From an uncultured Acetatifactor sp. (GTDB taxonomy: Bacteria; Bacillota; Clostridia; Lachnospirales; Lachnospiraceae): 13,981 bases of DNA. The stretch covers positions 1 to 13,981 of the forward strand of contig CAJUAP010000085.1 of the NCBI GenBank assembly GCA_910584435.1, in the 5' to 3' direction. Below the pieces are notes generated by a model, which saw only the letters and a list, made by a program, of their open reading frames with translations, was not told the DNA's origin and ran no database searches. The translations under genes were made by a program, and so were the position numbers. This document shows positions 1 through 7,328 of the stretch, piece after piece. Each line of letters opens with the position of its first letter. Within the stretch, counting starts at the first letter, position 1.

Positions 1-815
1 GCCATGTTATCCGGATGCAGGGTACGTCCTGTACCGCCGCCGGATGCAACGGAGAAGTACTTCTTGCCTGCTTCGGTTCTCTCCTTCTTATATGTACCTG
101 CTACAGGATGCTGGAATCTGGTAGGATTGGTGGAGTTACCGGTAATGGATACATCCACATTTTCCTTCCACATGATTGCCACGCCTTCCGGCACACTGTT
201 GGAGCCATAGCAGTTTACCTTGGAACGAAGACCCTCAGAATAAGCAATTCTCTCGATTTCCTTCACTTCGTTGGTATAAGGATCATACTCGGTTTCCACA
301 AAAGTAAATCCGTTGATACGGGAAATAATCTTTGCAGCATCCTTGCCAAGACCGTTCAGAATAACACGCAGCGGCTTCTGACGCACCTTATTCGCCTTCT
401 CTGCAATACCGATAGCACCCTCTGCAGCCGCGAAGGACTCATGTCCTGCCAGGAAGCAGAAGCAGTCCGTATCCTCTTCCAGAAGCATTTTGCCCAGATT
501 GCCATGTCCAAGACCAACCTTACGGGTATCTGCTACAGAACCGGGAATACAGAACGCCTGCAGTCCCTCTCCGATTGCAGCTGCCGCTTCGGATGCCTTA
601 CGGCAATTCTTCTTAATTGCAATAGCAGCGCCCACCGTGTACGCCCAGCATGCATTTTCAAAACAAATGGGCTGAATCTTCTTAACCTGATCATATACAT
701 CAAGGCCGGCATCCTTGGTAATCTTCTCCGCTTCTTCGATAGAGGAGATACCGCAGCTGTTCAATACAGCCGTAATTTTATCAATACGTCTTTCATATGA
801 TTCAAATAAAGCCAT
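1..815 (-). CDS. GGGtGRT family protein (3' end outside window)
   Basis: The minus-strand frame is open from an ATG at 815 to the left edge, giving 271 visible residues; the C-terminus lies outside. It begins MALFESYERRIDKI and is preceded by AAGGAGGA about 8 nt upstream. The family's defining motif, GGGTGRT, is visible at residues 259-265 (bases 21-41). The protein is soluble-looking, with no signal peptide or membrane segment, and has several cysteines (for example in the stretch CFCFLAGHE). It follows an IscU-like scaffold gene by 22 bp, so the two are almost certainly co-transcribed. The family is conserved in Clostridia beside such scaffolds, but its biochemical role is unknown to me. 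The Gly-rich motif could bind a phosphate or nucleotide, which is inference only. Family assignment is confident; function is not. Confidence 0.9.
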   Translation of the reverse strand, partial: MALFESYERRIDKITAVLNSCGISSIEEAEKITKDAGLDVYDQVKKIQPICFENACWAYTVGAAIAIKKNCRKASEAAAAIGEGLQAFCIPGSVADTRKVGLGHGNLGKMLLEEDTDCFCFLAGHESFAAAEGAIGIAEKANKVRQKPLRVILNGLGKDAAKIISRINGFTFVETEYDPYTNEVKEIERIAYSEGLRSKVNCYGSNSVPEGVAIMWKENVDVSITGNSTNPTRFQHPVAGTYKKERTEAGKKYFSVASGGGTGRTLHPDNM

Positions 816-837
816 TTTCTTCGTCCTCCTTTATCAA

Positions 838-1530
838 TTATTCTTTCCTGGGATCAATGATCTTCACGGCATCATCCACACGTCCATACTGTCCCTTGGA
901 CTTCTCGTAAGCGGTTGTAGGATCATCACCCTTCTTGATGAAATCAGTCATCTTGCCAAGATTTACAAACTGATAACCGATAATCTGATCATCCTTGTCC
1001 AATGCAATACCGGTAACATAGCCCTCTGCCATCTCCAGATACCTGGGCCCTTTTTTCAATGTGCCGTACATGGTACCAACCTGGCTTCTCAGTCCCTTGC
1101 CCAGATCCTCAAGCCCTGCGCCGATGGGCAGACCGTCCTCAGAGAATGCGCTCTGGGAACGTCCATATACAATCTGCAGGAACAGCTCTCTCATAGCGGT
1201 ATTAATGGCATCACATACAAGATCGGTATTCAATGCTTCCATCACTGTCAATCCGGGAAGAATCTCTGCAGCCATAGCTGCGGAATGGGTCATGCCGGAA
1301 CAGCCGATGGTCTCCACCAATGCTTCCTGAATGATACCTTCTTTTACATTCAGGGTCAGCTTACATGCACCCTGCTGGGGCGCACACCAGCCTACGCCAT
1401 GTGTCAAACCGGAAATATCTTCTACTTTCTTTGCCTGTACCCATTTCGCTTCTTCCGGAATAGGCGCACAACCATGATGTACACCCTGCGCGACTGTACA
1501 CATTTCTTCAACTTCCTTTGAGTAAATCAT
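838..1530 (-). CDS. Iron-sulfur cluster assembly scaffold-like protein (IscU/NifU-N type)
   Basis: This is a 230-residue protein starting MIYSKEVEEM at an ATG with AAAGGAGA about 7 nt upstream. The family is annotated as IscU/NifU-like scaffold, the platform on which Fe-S clusters are assembled. Cysteines at about residues 11, 21, 49, 56, 77 and 106 are candidate cluster or metal ligands; ETIGCSGMTHS around 73-83 is the most IscU-like segment. It is longer than ordinary IscU (about 130-150 aa), with an extra C-terminal part from about residue 140 onward (VGTMYGTLKKGPRYLEMAEG). No cysteine desulfurase or SUF gene is in the window. The gene lies 22 bp upstream of the GGGtGRT gene and is probably its operon leader. 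It may be a dedicated scaffold or an Fe-S carrier for its partner rather than a general assembly factor. Confidence 0.87.
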   Translation of the reverse strand: MIYSKEVEEMCTVAQGVHHGCAPIPEEAKWVQAKKVEDISGLTHGVGWCAPQQGACKLTLNVKEGIIQEALVETIGCSGMTHSAAMAAEILPGLTVMEALNTDLVCDAINTAMRELFLQIVYGRSQSAFSEDGLPIGAGLEDLGKGLRSQVGTMYGTLKKGPRYLEMAEGYVTGIALDKDDQIIGYQFVNLGKMTDFIKKGDDPTTAYEKSKGQYGRVDDAVKIIDPRKE

Positions 1531-1608
1531 TTAAAATCTCCTTTCAATTATAATTTCAGACATTGCTCTCCCATTAAGGAAATGATATCTAATCATCCAT
1601 CCTTCCTA

Positions 1609-1631
1609 TTTTCTCATATTTTAAGAGAAAA
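1609..1631. other. 7-bp inverted repeat in the leader region of the Fe-S scaffold gene
   Basis: TTTTCTC and GAGAAAA are separated by 9 AT-rich bases, about 80-100 bp upstream of the scaffold gene start. It could be an operator or a weak RNA hairpin. It has no G+C-rich stem and no U-tract placed to make a terminator. The rest of the 222-bp gap (1531-1752) holds the ribosome binding site, a minus-strand TTGACA at 1725-1720 with no convincing -10 at normal spacing, and the larger inverted repeat listed separately. I could not place the operon promoter. Confidence 0.25.
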
Positions 1632-1667
1632 AGCTAGAGGAAAACCACATTTTTTGTATTATTTTGT

Positions 1668-1753
1668 AACAGTTCAGCCATGCGGAAATGATTGTACAAT
1701 TATTTGTTCCCCTTTCTATTGTCAAGTCATATGAATGGCACGGCTGAACTGTT
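1668..1753. repeat. 86-bp unit bounded by 16-bp inverted repeats (AACAGTTCAGCC terminus)
   Basis: The left arm at 1668-1683 reads AACAGTTCAGCCATGC. The reverse complement of the right arm, 1738-1753, reads AACAGTTCAGCCGTGC, so 15 of 16 bases match. The 54-bp interior contains the palindrome ATTGTACAAT. The right arm touches the stop codon of the hexapeptide-repeat gene. The same terminus bounds a second unit at 2956-3099. There is no U-tract after the stem on either strand, so an ordinary intrinsic terminator is unlikely. It may be a small non-autonomous element (MITE-like) or a long-loop RNA hairpin; no target-site duplication is obvious. Confidence 0.6.
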
Positions 1754-2916
1754 CATACAGGATTGGATTCTTTACAATATTCCTTAAAATCTTCCTCCAA
1801 ACTCATAACCCAATCATGGAGTGCCTTCCTTTCTTCCCTGGCAATTCCCCAAATCCATTCATCATAGTCCTGTTCCGGCTTCCAGTCTATGGAAGCATTC
1901 ATAGTGAATCCGTTCCTGTTCAAAATAGTCTCATCCAAAAGCGGCTGAGACCATTCCGCCGCCAGACTGTTGTATCTGCTGACCCGTTCTTTCATACACA
2001 ACAATATGGTCTCGACCGCACCGCTTACGACAAGCGATAATTCCGTATCATTTTGAAGCCTGCTCCTTTGAGAACGAATCTGCTGATACCATTCCTTCAG
2101 AACAAACAATTGCGAGAGAAAATGTACATTTTTATCGAAAATCTTCTGAAATCTTGTCTTTGAAAAGGTGATATTTGATGAAGACCAAAGCTTATCGATT
2201 CTGTTGCCTGTTTCCGAATGCATGGTGGAATCGGCAACAGAATGTCTGATCACCTGGCCTGCCGGTGTCATTGCGCCAAATCCGATGGATACCGGGCCGA
2301 CCATACCGGATAAGCCTCCCAGAAAGATACGCTTCTGGTCAAGAAACACACCATCTGTAACATTTCCTGCCAATGATGGTGTGGCCTTATCCCCGTTTTT
2401 CCCCCATGGTGTGAAATTAAAATGGATAAATCCGCTTCCCACTTCTGTATGCTCACGCCGTGAACGTCCTCCTGAAATTAACACATCACAAAAATTGATC
2501 AAAGAGCCCAGGGTAACACTATACATCAATATAGATTGCTTCAGACCGACACAATGCGCCGTAGAGGCATATTCCTCCAGAAGCGTTCCCGCCCTGAAAT
2601 GAGAATTTGCCCCTGCCTTTGCTTTTGGAAGCAAAGTTGCATCCGCCAGAAAACCACTGCAGATCTCCGCGTCAGCACCAATGATGGAATTACATACAGC
2701 AGCCGGGCCTTCTGTGCCAATCTGCGCGGCTGAACCTATCATTGTCCGGGTTCCTGTCAGACGGCATCCCGGAAAAAGTACACTCCCTTTATAAATCCTG
2801 TCAAGATTAACTTCAGGTGATATATAAACTTGTCCGGGATCTAATATGATTACACCCTTTTCCTCTAATTTCCGGATTCTTGTCTTCATATCTTCCTGCA
2901 TCACTTCTTTCCGCAT
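1753..2916 (-). CDS. Left-handed beta-helix (hexapeptide repeat) protein, UDP-GlcNAc pyrophosphorylase-annotated family
   Basis: The chosen ATG at 2916 gives 387 residues with AAAGGA 7 nt upstream; a GTG one codon earlier is too close to that site. After a short helical N-terminus, residues about 40-225 are rich in hexapeptide-like turns (VLFPGCRLTG, MIGSAAQIGT, IIGADAEICS, VTLGSLINFCD, FLGGLSGMVGPVSIGFG), as in left-handed beta-helix acyltransferases and the C-terminal half of GlmU. The block EHTEVGSGFIHFNF (about 155-168) matches a family usually annotated as UDP-N-acetylglucosamine pyrophosphorylase. The N-terminal nucleotidyltransferase fold with its GxGTRM loop is absent, so that name is doubtful. 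Residues about 240-387 are helical with many W, E and K residues. The substrate is unknown. Inverted-repeat units lie on both sides and no operon partner is evident. Confidence 0.72.
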   Translation of the reverse strand: MRKEVMQEDMKTRIRKLEEKGVIILDPGQVYISPEVNLDRIYKGSVLFPGCRLTGTRTMIGSAAQIGTEGPAAVCNSIIGADAEICSGFLADATLLPKAKAGANSHFRAGTLLEEYASTAHCVGLKQSILMYSVTLGSLINFCDVLISGGRSRREHTEVGSGFIHFNFTPWGKNGDKATPSLAGNVTDGVFLDQKRIFLGGLSGMVGPVSIGFGAMTPAGQVIRHSVADSTMHSETGNRIDKLWSSSNITFSKTRFQKIFDKNVHFLSQLFVLKEWYQQIRSQRSRLQNDTELSLVVSGAVETILLCMKERVSRYNSLAAEWSQPLLDETILNRNGFTMNASIDWKPEQDYDEWIWGIAREERKALHDWVMSLEEDFKEYCKESNPV

Positions 2917-2955
2917 CACTTCATCCTTTCTGTGTACTCCTGCAACTGAGACTGT

Positions 2956-3099
2956 AACAGTTCAGACAGCCCCTGCCGCAAAGTCAAAACTGCGCTCCAA
3001 AGCCAGTGTGCCGCCTTGCAATTATTGCGTGCGCCATAACGCATGCTATTACGTTTTGTGTGCATTCCCACAACAGTTCAGCGACCTGTCCGAACTGTT
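2956..3099. repeat. 144-bp intergenic unit with AACAGTTC-type inverted termini
   Basis: The left end AACAGTTCAGACAG (2956-2969) matches the reverse complement of the right end (3086-3099, AACAGTTCGGACAG) at 13 of 14 positions. A third copy of the terminus lies inside at 3072-3083 and pairs with the right end to form a 9-bp perfect stem (3071-3079 with 3092-3100, 12-nt loop). The interior is richer in G+C than the flanks and contains no ORF. The unit occupies much of the 331-bp gap between the topoisomerase and hexapeptide-repeat genes, just upstream of the latter's ribosome binding site, so it may affect that gene's expression. It shares its terminus with the unit at 1668-1753 and looks like a dispersed intergenic repeat. 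Confidence 0.6.
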
Positions 3100-3161
3100 G
3101 CCTGATACTATCTGTCCAGATAACTGCAGACTTTGCCTGTTGACAAACGCAGTACATAAAA

Positions 3162-3212
3162 GCCCTGCTGGAATTCGAATCAGCATGTCTCTATCGTGTC
3201 TGCCATCCCGGC
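3162..3212 (-). other. Possible decayed tRNA-Leu-like fragment
   Basis: On the minus strand this intergenic stretch begins GCCGGGATGGCAGACACG, resembling the acceptor and D-arm of class II leucine tRNAs with a few bases missing. It ends with GCTGATTCGAATTCCAGC, which resembles a T-arm with one extra base in the stem. There is no complete anticodon arm and no matching 3' acceptor strand, so it is not a functional tRNA as read. Chance similarity is quite possible. Apart from this fragment and the repeat at 2956-3099, I see nothing else in 2917-3247. Confidence 0.15.
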
Positions 3213-3247
3213 CAGTGTATTACACAATTACCATAACAATATCATTA

Positions 3248-5443
3248 TCAATAAAACACTTCTGCCTCCCTGAAGCAATTCCTGAGTATATTCTGATTGG
3301 ACAGCTGCTTTACCATATTGGTGCGGCGTGCCACAAAATCATCCAATTTCCCCATGTATTCATCCGCAGTAATATTACCGTCTGCCACCAGAGTCAGCCC
3401 TTTCTCCCAGCTGGCAGTCAATGCCGGATTCAAAAGCGGCCGAATCGACAGATTCACTACATCATAAACCATCTCGCCCATCAGAGTAGGTGTCAATACC
3501 TGTGTCTTCTTATTCAGAGCCAGATACTCGATATTTACCAGCTTTTTAAGTATTTCTGCTCTTGTAGCGCTGGTGCCGATACCGCTGCCCTTAATCTGTG
3601 CCCGCAGCTCATCATCTTCAATAAACTGTCCTGCATTTTCCATGGTAAGAATAATGCTTCCGGAATTATAGCGTTTGGGCGGCGAAGTCTCCCCCTCCTT
3701 TACGGCATAAGAATCCACGATAAGCTTATCTCCCTTTTTCAGAGTCTTCAGCAGCTCCATAAACTCACTGTCGCATTTTATTTCCGTTTCATCCTCACCT
3801 GCATTGGCATTGCTGCCATTCTCTCCCTTTTTGCCTTCATCTGCGCCAGTACCGCTGCCACCCGCTCCTATTTTACCCTCTCCTGCACCGGTACCGCCGC
3901 TCTCTACCTTTTTACCCTCTCCTGCACCGGCCTTTCCGCCCTTCTCCCCCCTTTTGCCTTCTCCTGTACCGGCATCGGTATTCTCCATGGACGCACCGCT
4001 TTTTGCAGCTGTTCCCTCCTTCACCTTCTGCACAAACGCCACCTTCAGATACCCTTCTTCTGCAAGCACTTTAAAACTGGCAAAGAATCGTTCTGCCTTT
4101 ACCCTGATGCACAGAGCTATTTTCTGATATACGGCAGGAGGATAAAAAATACTCAGAAACCTGCGCACAATCAATTCATATATTTTTGCCGAAAGTACGG
4201 GCAATCCCCCCAGATTATTCAACCCTTGTCCCGTAGGTATAATGGCATAATGATCCGTAATCTGTTTATCGTTCACATACCTGGTCTTCGCAATCCCTTT
4301 ATAACTTCCCTTATTCAATATTTCTGCAGCAAATGCACCGGCAGGCCCGTAACCGCGAAGCCCGCCGATGTTCTTATGTATTTCCTTGGCCACAGCCGTT
4401 GACAGTACCCTGGCATCCGTTCTGGGATAAGTCACCATCTTCTTTTCGTATAGTTCCTGTACAATACGCAATGTCTCATCAGGGCTGATCTTAAAAAGTT
4501 TGGAGCAGTCATTCTGGAGTTCCGCCAGGTTATAGAGCAAAGGTGGATTCTTATTCTCTTTCTTCCGTGAAATGCTTTCCACCGTGGGAACACCTGCCGG
4601 TTCCTGTTCTAAATGTGCAATCAGCCCCTTTGCATCCGCTTCTTCCTTAAATCCATTTTCCTTATACAGCTTTGGAGAAGCATACCAGACGGAGCCTTCC
4701 ACCGCACGCCATTCGCCGGAAAATGCTTTATCATGCAGTCTGAAATTCCCCAGCACTCTGTAAAAAGGAGTTTTTACAAATGAACGTATTTCTCTTTCCC
4801 TGTTTACGATAATTCCCAGCACACAGGTCATAACTCTTCCTACGGAAATCACCGCCCGGTCACGCTTCAGGTAATCCTGCACCGCCCGGCCATATTTCAA
4901 AGTAAGAACACGTGAAAAATTTATCCCCATAAGATAGTCTTCTTTTGCACGCAGATAGGCTGCATCACTTAAATTATCGTATTCTTTGAGATCTTTCGCC
5001 TCACGGATGCCTCTTAAGATTTCTTCTTCGGTCTGGGAATCAATCCAGACACGCAGACGCGTTTTGCCCTTGATGCCTGACATCTGTTCCACCAGCCTGT
5101 ATATGTACTCCCCTTCCCGCCCTGAGTCCGTACACACATAAATCGTTGTCACATCAGTGCGTTTCATCAGAGAGCTTACTATATTATATTGCTTCCTGGC
5201 GCTTTCGATAACCTCATATTTAAAATTTTCCGGCAGAAACGGTATTGTATCAAAACTCCAGCGCTTATACTTTTCATCATATACTTCAGGATAGCTCATG
5301 GTTACCAGATGTCCCACACACCAGGTTATAATGGTATCATCCGCTTCCAGAAATCCGTCTCTGGAAGCCATATTTATTTTCAGAGCATTTGCAAATTCCC
5401 TTGCAACACTTGGCTTCTCAGCAATAAATAATTTCTTGCCCAC
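3248..5443 (-). CDS. topB: DNA topoisomerase III with repeat insertion
   Basis: This is a 731-residue type IA topoisomerase that passes single strands to relax and decatenate DNA. It starts at a GTG (MGKKLFIAEKPSVAREF) with GGAG 6-7 nt upstream. The Toprim domain shows FIAEKPS (6-12) and TDSGREGE (105-112), where Ser-Gly replaces the second acidic position of the usual DxD. The active-site tyrosine is Y339 in VTYPRTDARVL. GSGIGTSATRAEIL lies in the C-terminal part. Residues about 478-553 are a Gly/Ala/Glu/Lys low-complexity insertion not expected in the family, placed between an EEGYLKV segment and the GDKLIVDSY segment. There is no C-terminal zinc-finger region. The gene stands 112 bp after the EAL gene; no clear promoter was found. 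Confidence 0.95.
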   Translation of the reverse strand: MGKKLFIAEKPSVAREFANALKINMASRDGFLEADDTIITWCVGHLVTMSYPEVYDEKYKRWSFDTIPFLPENFKYEVIESARKQYNIVSSLMKRTDVTTIYVCTDSGREGEYIYRLVEQMSGIKGKTRLRVWIDSQTEEEILRGIREAKDLKEYDNLSDAAYLRAKEDYLMGINFSRVLTLKYGRAVQDYLKRDRAVISVGRVMTCVLGIIVNREREIRSFVKTPFYRVLGNFRLHDKAFSGEWRAVEGSVWYASPKLYKENGFKEEADAKGLIAHLEQEPAGVPTVESISRKKENKNPPLLYNLAELQNDCSKLFKISPDETLRIVQELYEKKMVTYPRTDARVLSTAVAKEIHKNIGGLRGYGPAGAFAAEILNKGSYKGIAKTRYVNDKQITDHYAIIPTGQGLNNLGGLPVLSAKIYELIVRRFLSIFYPPAVYQKIALCIRVKAERFFASFKVLAEEGYLKVAFVQKVKEGTAAKSGASMENTDAGTGEGKRGEKGGKAGAGEGKKVESGGTGAGEGKIGAGGSGTGADEGKKGENGSNANAGEDETEIKCDSEFMELLKTLKKGDKLIVDSYAVKEGETSPPKRYNSGSIILTMENAGQFIEDDELRAQIKGSGIGTSATRAEILKKLVNIEYLALNKKTQVLTPTLMGEMVYDVVNLSIRPLLNPALTASWEKGLTLVADGNITADEYMGKLDDFVARRTNMVKQLSNQNILRNCFREAEVFY
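3829..3972 (-). repeat. Imperfect in-frame tandem repeats inside topB
   Basis: On the plus strand a 21-base core, TTTTACCCTCTCCTGCACCG plus one G, starts at 3871 and again at 3910, identical in both. More diverged copies start at 3829 and 3952. Spacings are 42, 39 and 42 bases, all multiples of three. In the protein this gives repeated GAGEGK-type units of 13-14 residues. The pattern fits expansion by slippage or recombination that preserves the reading frame. The segment is highly charged and probably disordered. Confidence 0.85.
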
Positions 5444-5493
5444 ATTGACTCCAATTCTATTTTATGTAATCATTTACTATTCACAACCAATGT

Positions 5494-5506
5494 CCTTAAC
5501 TTAAGG
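5494..5506. other. 13-bp palindrome between the EAL and topB genes
   Basis: CCTTAA-C-TTAAGG sits in the 112-bp gap, about 50 bp upstream of the topB start. It could be an operator for topB, or chance in AT-rich DNA. The stem is too AT-rich, and lacks a following U-tract, to be a good terminator for the upstream EAL gene. Confidence 0.2.
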
Positions 5507-5555
5507 AAACTCCCTTGTTTTGCCGATTTTAGAAAGCCTGCCATTTTCCCGACTC

Positions 5556-7328
5556 TCAGACAAAAACTGCACCCACCTTCAACATGGTCTCCATTTGTAT
5601 CGGCGACAAAGGCTTGCTAAACAGATACCCCTGTATTACATCACATCCAATTTCTTTCAGATAACGATACTGCTCTTCATCTTCAACGCCTTCGGCAATT
5701 GACTCAAATTTCAAAGCCTTTACCATATGAATGATGGATTCTGTTATCACTCTGGTGGTCGTGTCTGTCATAACCGTATCAATAAAAGCCTTATCTATCT
5801 TCAGCGTATCTATCGGAAGCCTTGTCAAATATGCCAGCGAAGAAAATCCTGTTCCAAAATCGTCCAGGGAGATCCTGATTCCATGCTCTTTTAAAATTTT
5901 AATCTTCTCATATACCGCTTCAAAATCTTCTATCAATACGCTTTCTGTGATTTCCAGTTCTATTTCATTTGAGGCAACCCCATACTTATTCAAATTTTCC
6001 ACAACGGACTCTACGAAATCTTCTTTTTTATACTGCAGCGCTGAAATATTAATGGACATGACAAACGGAAAACCAAACTGTTGTCTCCATATGGCATACT
6101 GTTTTATACTTTGTTCCACCACCCATCTGCCAATAGGAATAATCGCACCATTCTTTTCAGCAGCAGGAATAAAAACGGACGGCTGGATAAAATGTGAATT
6201 CTCATCCTGCCACCTGATCAATGCCTCCACACCTCGAAGCTTCTTACTGTCAGAATAATACTGAGGCTGATAATAAAGGATAAAATTCTGGTTGGCAATG
6301 GCCTTTTTCAGCTTATCCTCCAACTCGATGGCTCCCATGAAATCTTCCATAATGGTTCTGTCAAAATAATGGATGACGTCCTTCCCCATGGATTTCCCTT
6401 TAAATACTGCTATTTCTGCACAGTTAATCAATTCCAAAGCAGATGTGGCCGCTGTCGGGTATTCCGCCACACCTATACTCACCGTAATAGATAATTTCTT
6501 ACCGCTGCTTAGTATAAACGGCTCCTTCAGCCTCTTTTGAATTTCTCTGTATATCACATCCACACATGCTTTCTTACTGGGCGCATGGATTGCTATGCAG
6601 TATACATCACTGTGCAAATGACAAGCTATAATATTATCTCTGCACAATCCCTTTAAAAAGCATCCGAACTGCTGTACCAGTTCGTCTCCAATCATAATAC
6701 CCTGTCCGTCATTAATATTCTTGAAATCATCTATATCGATAATCATGATACTGATAACATGATGATATTCCGATGCACTTTTGACATATTCACTTAAAAG
6801 ACGCACAAAATAATTGCGGTTATATAATCCTGTCATACTGTCATAATAAGCCATATACGCAAGTTCTTCATTTTGTGAACGGTATTTTGTAATATTACTG
6901 ATATAGATTACCTTATCCGTAGGCTGACCGCCTTCTCCATAATATATCCTCACACAAAAACTCGCCCATGTGCGCTTATCCTTCATAAGACATTCTACAA
7001 CTGCAGTATCCTTCCCCTGTGATTCCAGAAACAGAATGTTCCGGAGTTTTGACACATATGATTCATCCACTGCTTCCAGAAGTTTGAAAATATCATTCAT
7101 TTCCCTGACTTCAAACTCAAAAAAGTCTTCCCACTGCCCCAGTGTGCAGGTTCGTCTATTCTCGAAGGAGCAATACAGAAATGCGCCAACTGCAGATTTG
7201 CTGACCAGCTGGTACATTCTTTCCTTCTCCTCCAGTTCCTCGTTTATGGTTCTTAACTGCTCCAGCTGACAATTTAATTCATTCATATCGTCTCTCAACT
7301 TGTTTCCGCCCCTCTTAAATGCTTCCAT
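5556..7328 (-). CDS. PAS-degenerate GGDEF-EAL protein, probable c-di-GMP phosphodiesterase
   Basis: This 590-residue cytoplasmic protein has no membrane segment. Residues about 15-40 look coiled-coil and 40-150 PAS-like. A GGDEF domain spans about 155-325, but the signature is HSDVY (239-243, in CHLHSDVYCIAI), so cyclase activity is unlikely. The EAL domain (about 335-585) keeps its key residues: EAL at 369-371, N427 in SINISA, E459 in ELEITES, DDFGTG at 489-494, K510 in DTLKID, E546 in AEGVE and Q566 in QGYLFSKP. It therefore probably hydrolyses c-di-GMP, with the PAS and GGDEF parts as regulators. The ATG at 7328 lacks a well-spaced Shine-Dalgarno but lies inside a possible upstream small ORF, so coupling is possible. 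M15 (DDMNEL) is an alternative start, also poorly supported. Confidence 0.93.
   Translation of the reverse strand: MEAFKRGGNKLRDDMNELNCQLEQLRTINEELEEKERMYQLVSKSAVGAFLYCSFENRRTCTLGQWEDFFEFEVREMNDIFKLLEAVDESYVSKLRNILFLESQGKDTAVVECLMKDKRTWASFCVRIYYGEGGQPTDKVIYISNITKYRSQNEELAYMAYYDSMTGLYNRNYFVRLLSEYVKSASEYHHVISIMIIDIDDFKNINDGQGIMIGDELVQQFGCFLKGLCRDNIIACHLHSDVYCIAIHAPSKKACVDVIYREIQKRLKEPFILSSGKKLSITVSIGVAEYPTAATSALELINCAEIAVFKGKSMGKDVIHYFDRTIMEDFMGAIELEDKLKKAIANQNFILYYQPQYYSDSKKLRGVEALIRWQDENSHFIQPSVFIPAAEKNGAIIPIGRWVVEQSIKQYAIWRQQFGFPFVMSINISALQYKKEDFVESVVENLNKYGVASNEIELEITESVLIEDFEAVYEKIKILKEHGIRISLDDFGTGFSSLAYLTRLPIDTLKIDKAFIDTVMTDTTTRVITESIIHMVKALKFESIAEGVEDEEQYRYLKEIGCDVIQGYLFSKPLSPIQMETMLKVGAVFV

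Noticed and set aside
15..1521. Long plus-strand frames (261 and 268 codons) opposite the GGGtGRT and scaffold genes
   Set aside because: They are antisense shadows; the minus-strand proteins carry conserved motifs and proper ribosome binding sites.
1697..1725. Promoter for the scaffold operon based on TTGACA at 1725-1720
   Set aside because: No acceptable -10 hexamer occurs 16-18 bp downstream (TAATTG or worse).
1668..1753. Inverted repeat as an intrinsic terminator of the hexapeptide-repeat gene
   Set aside because: The loop is 54 nt and no U-tract follows the stem on the relevant strand.
2846..4402. 518-codon plus-strand frame opposite topB and its flank
   Set aside because: It lies antisense to a clearly conserved topoisomerase, is rich in Cys, Leu and Ser runs typical of antisense reading, and shows no family motif.
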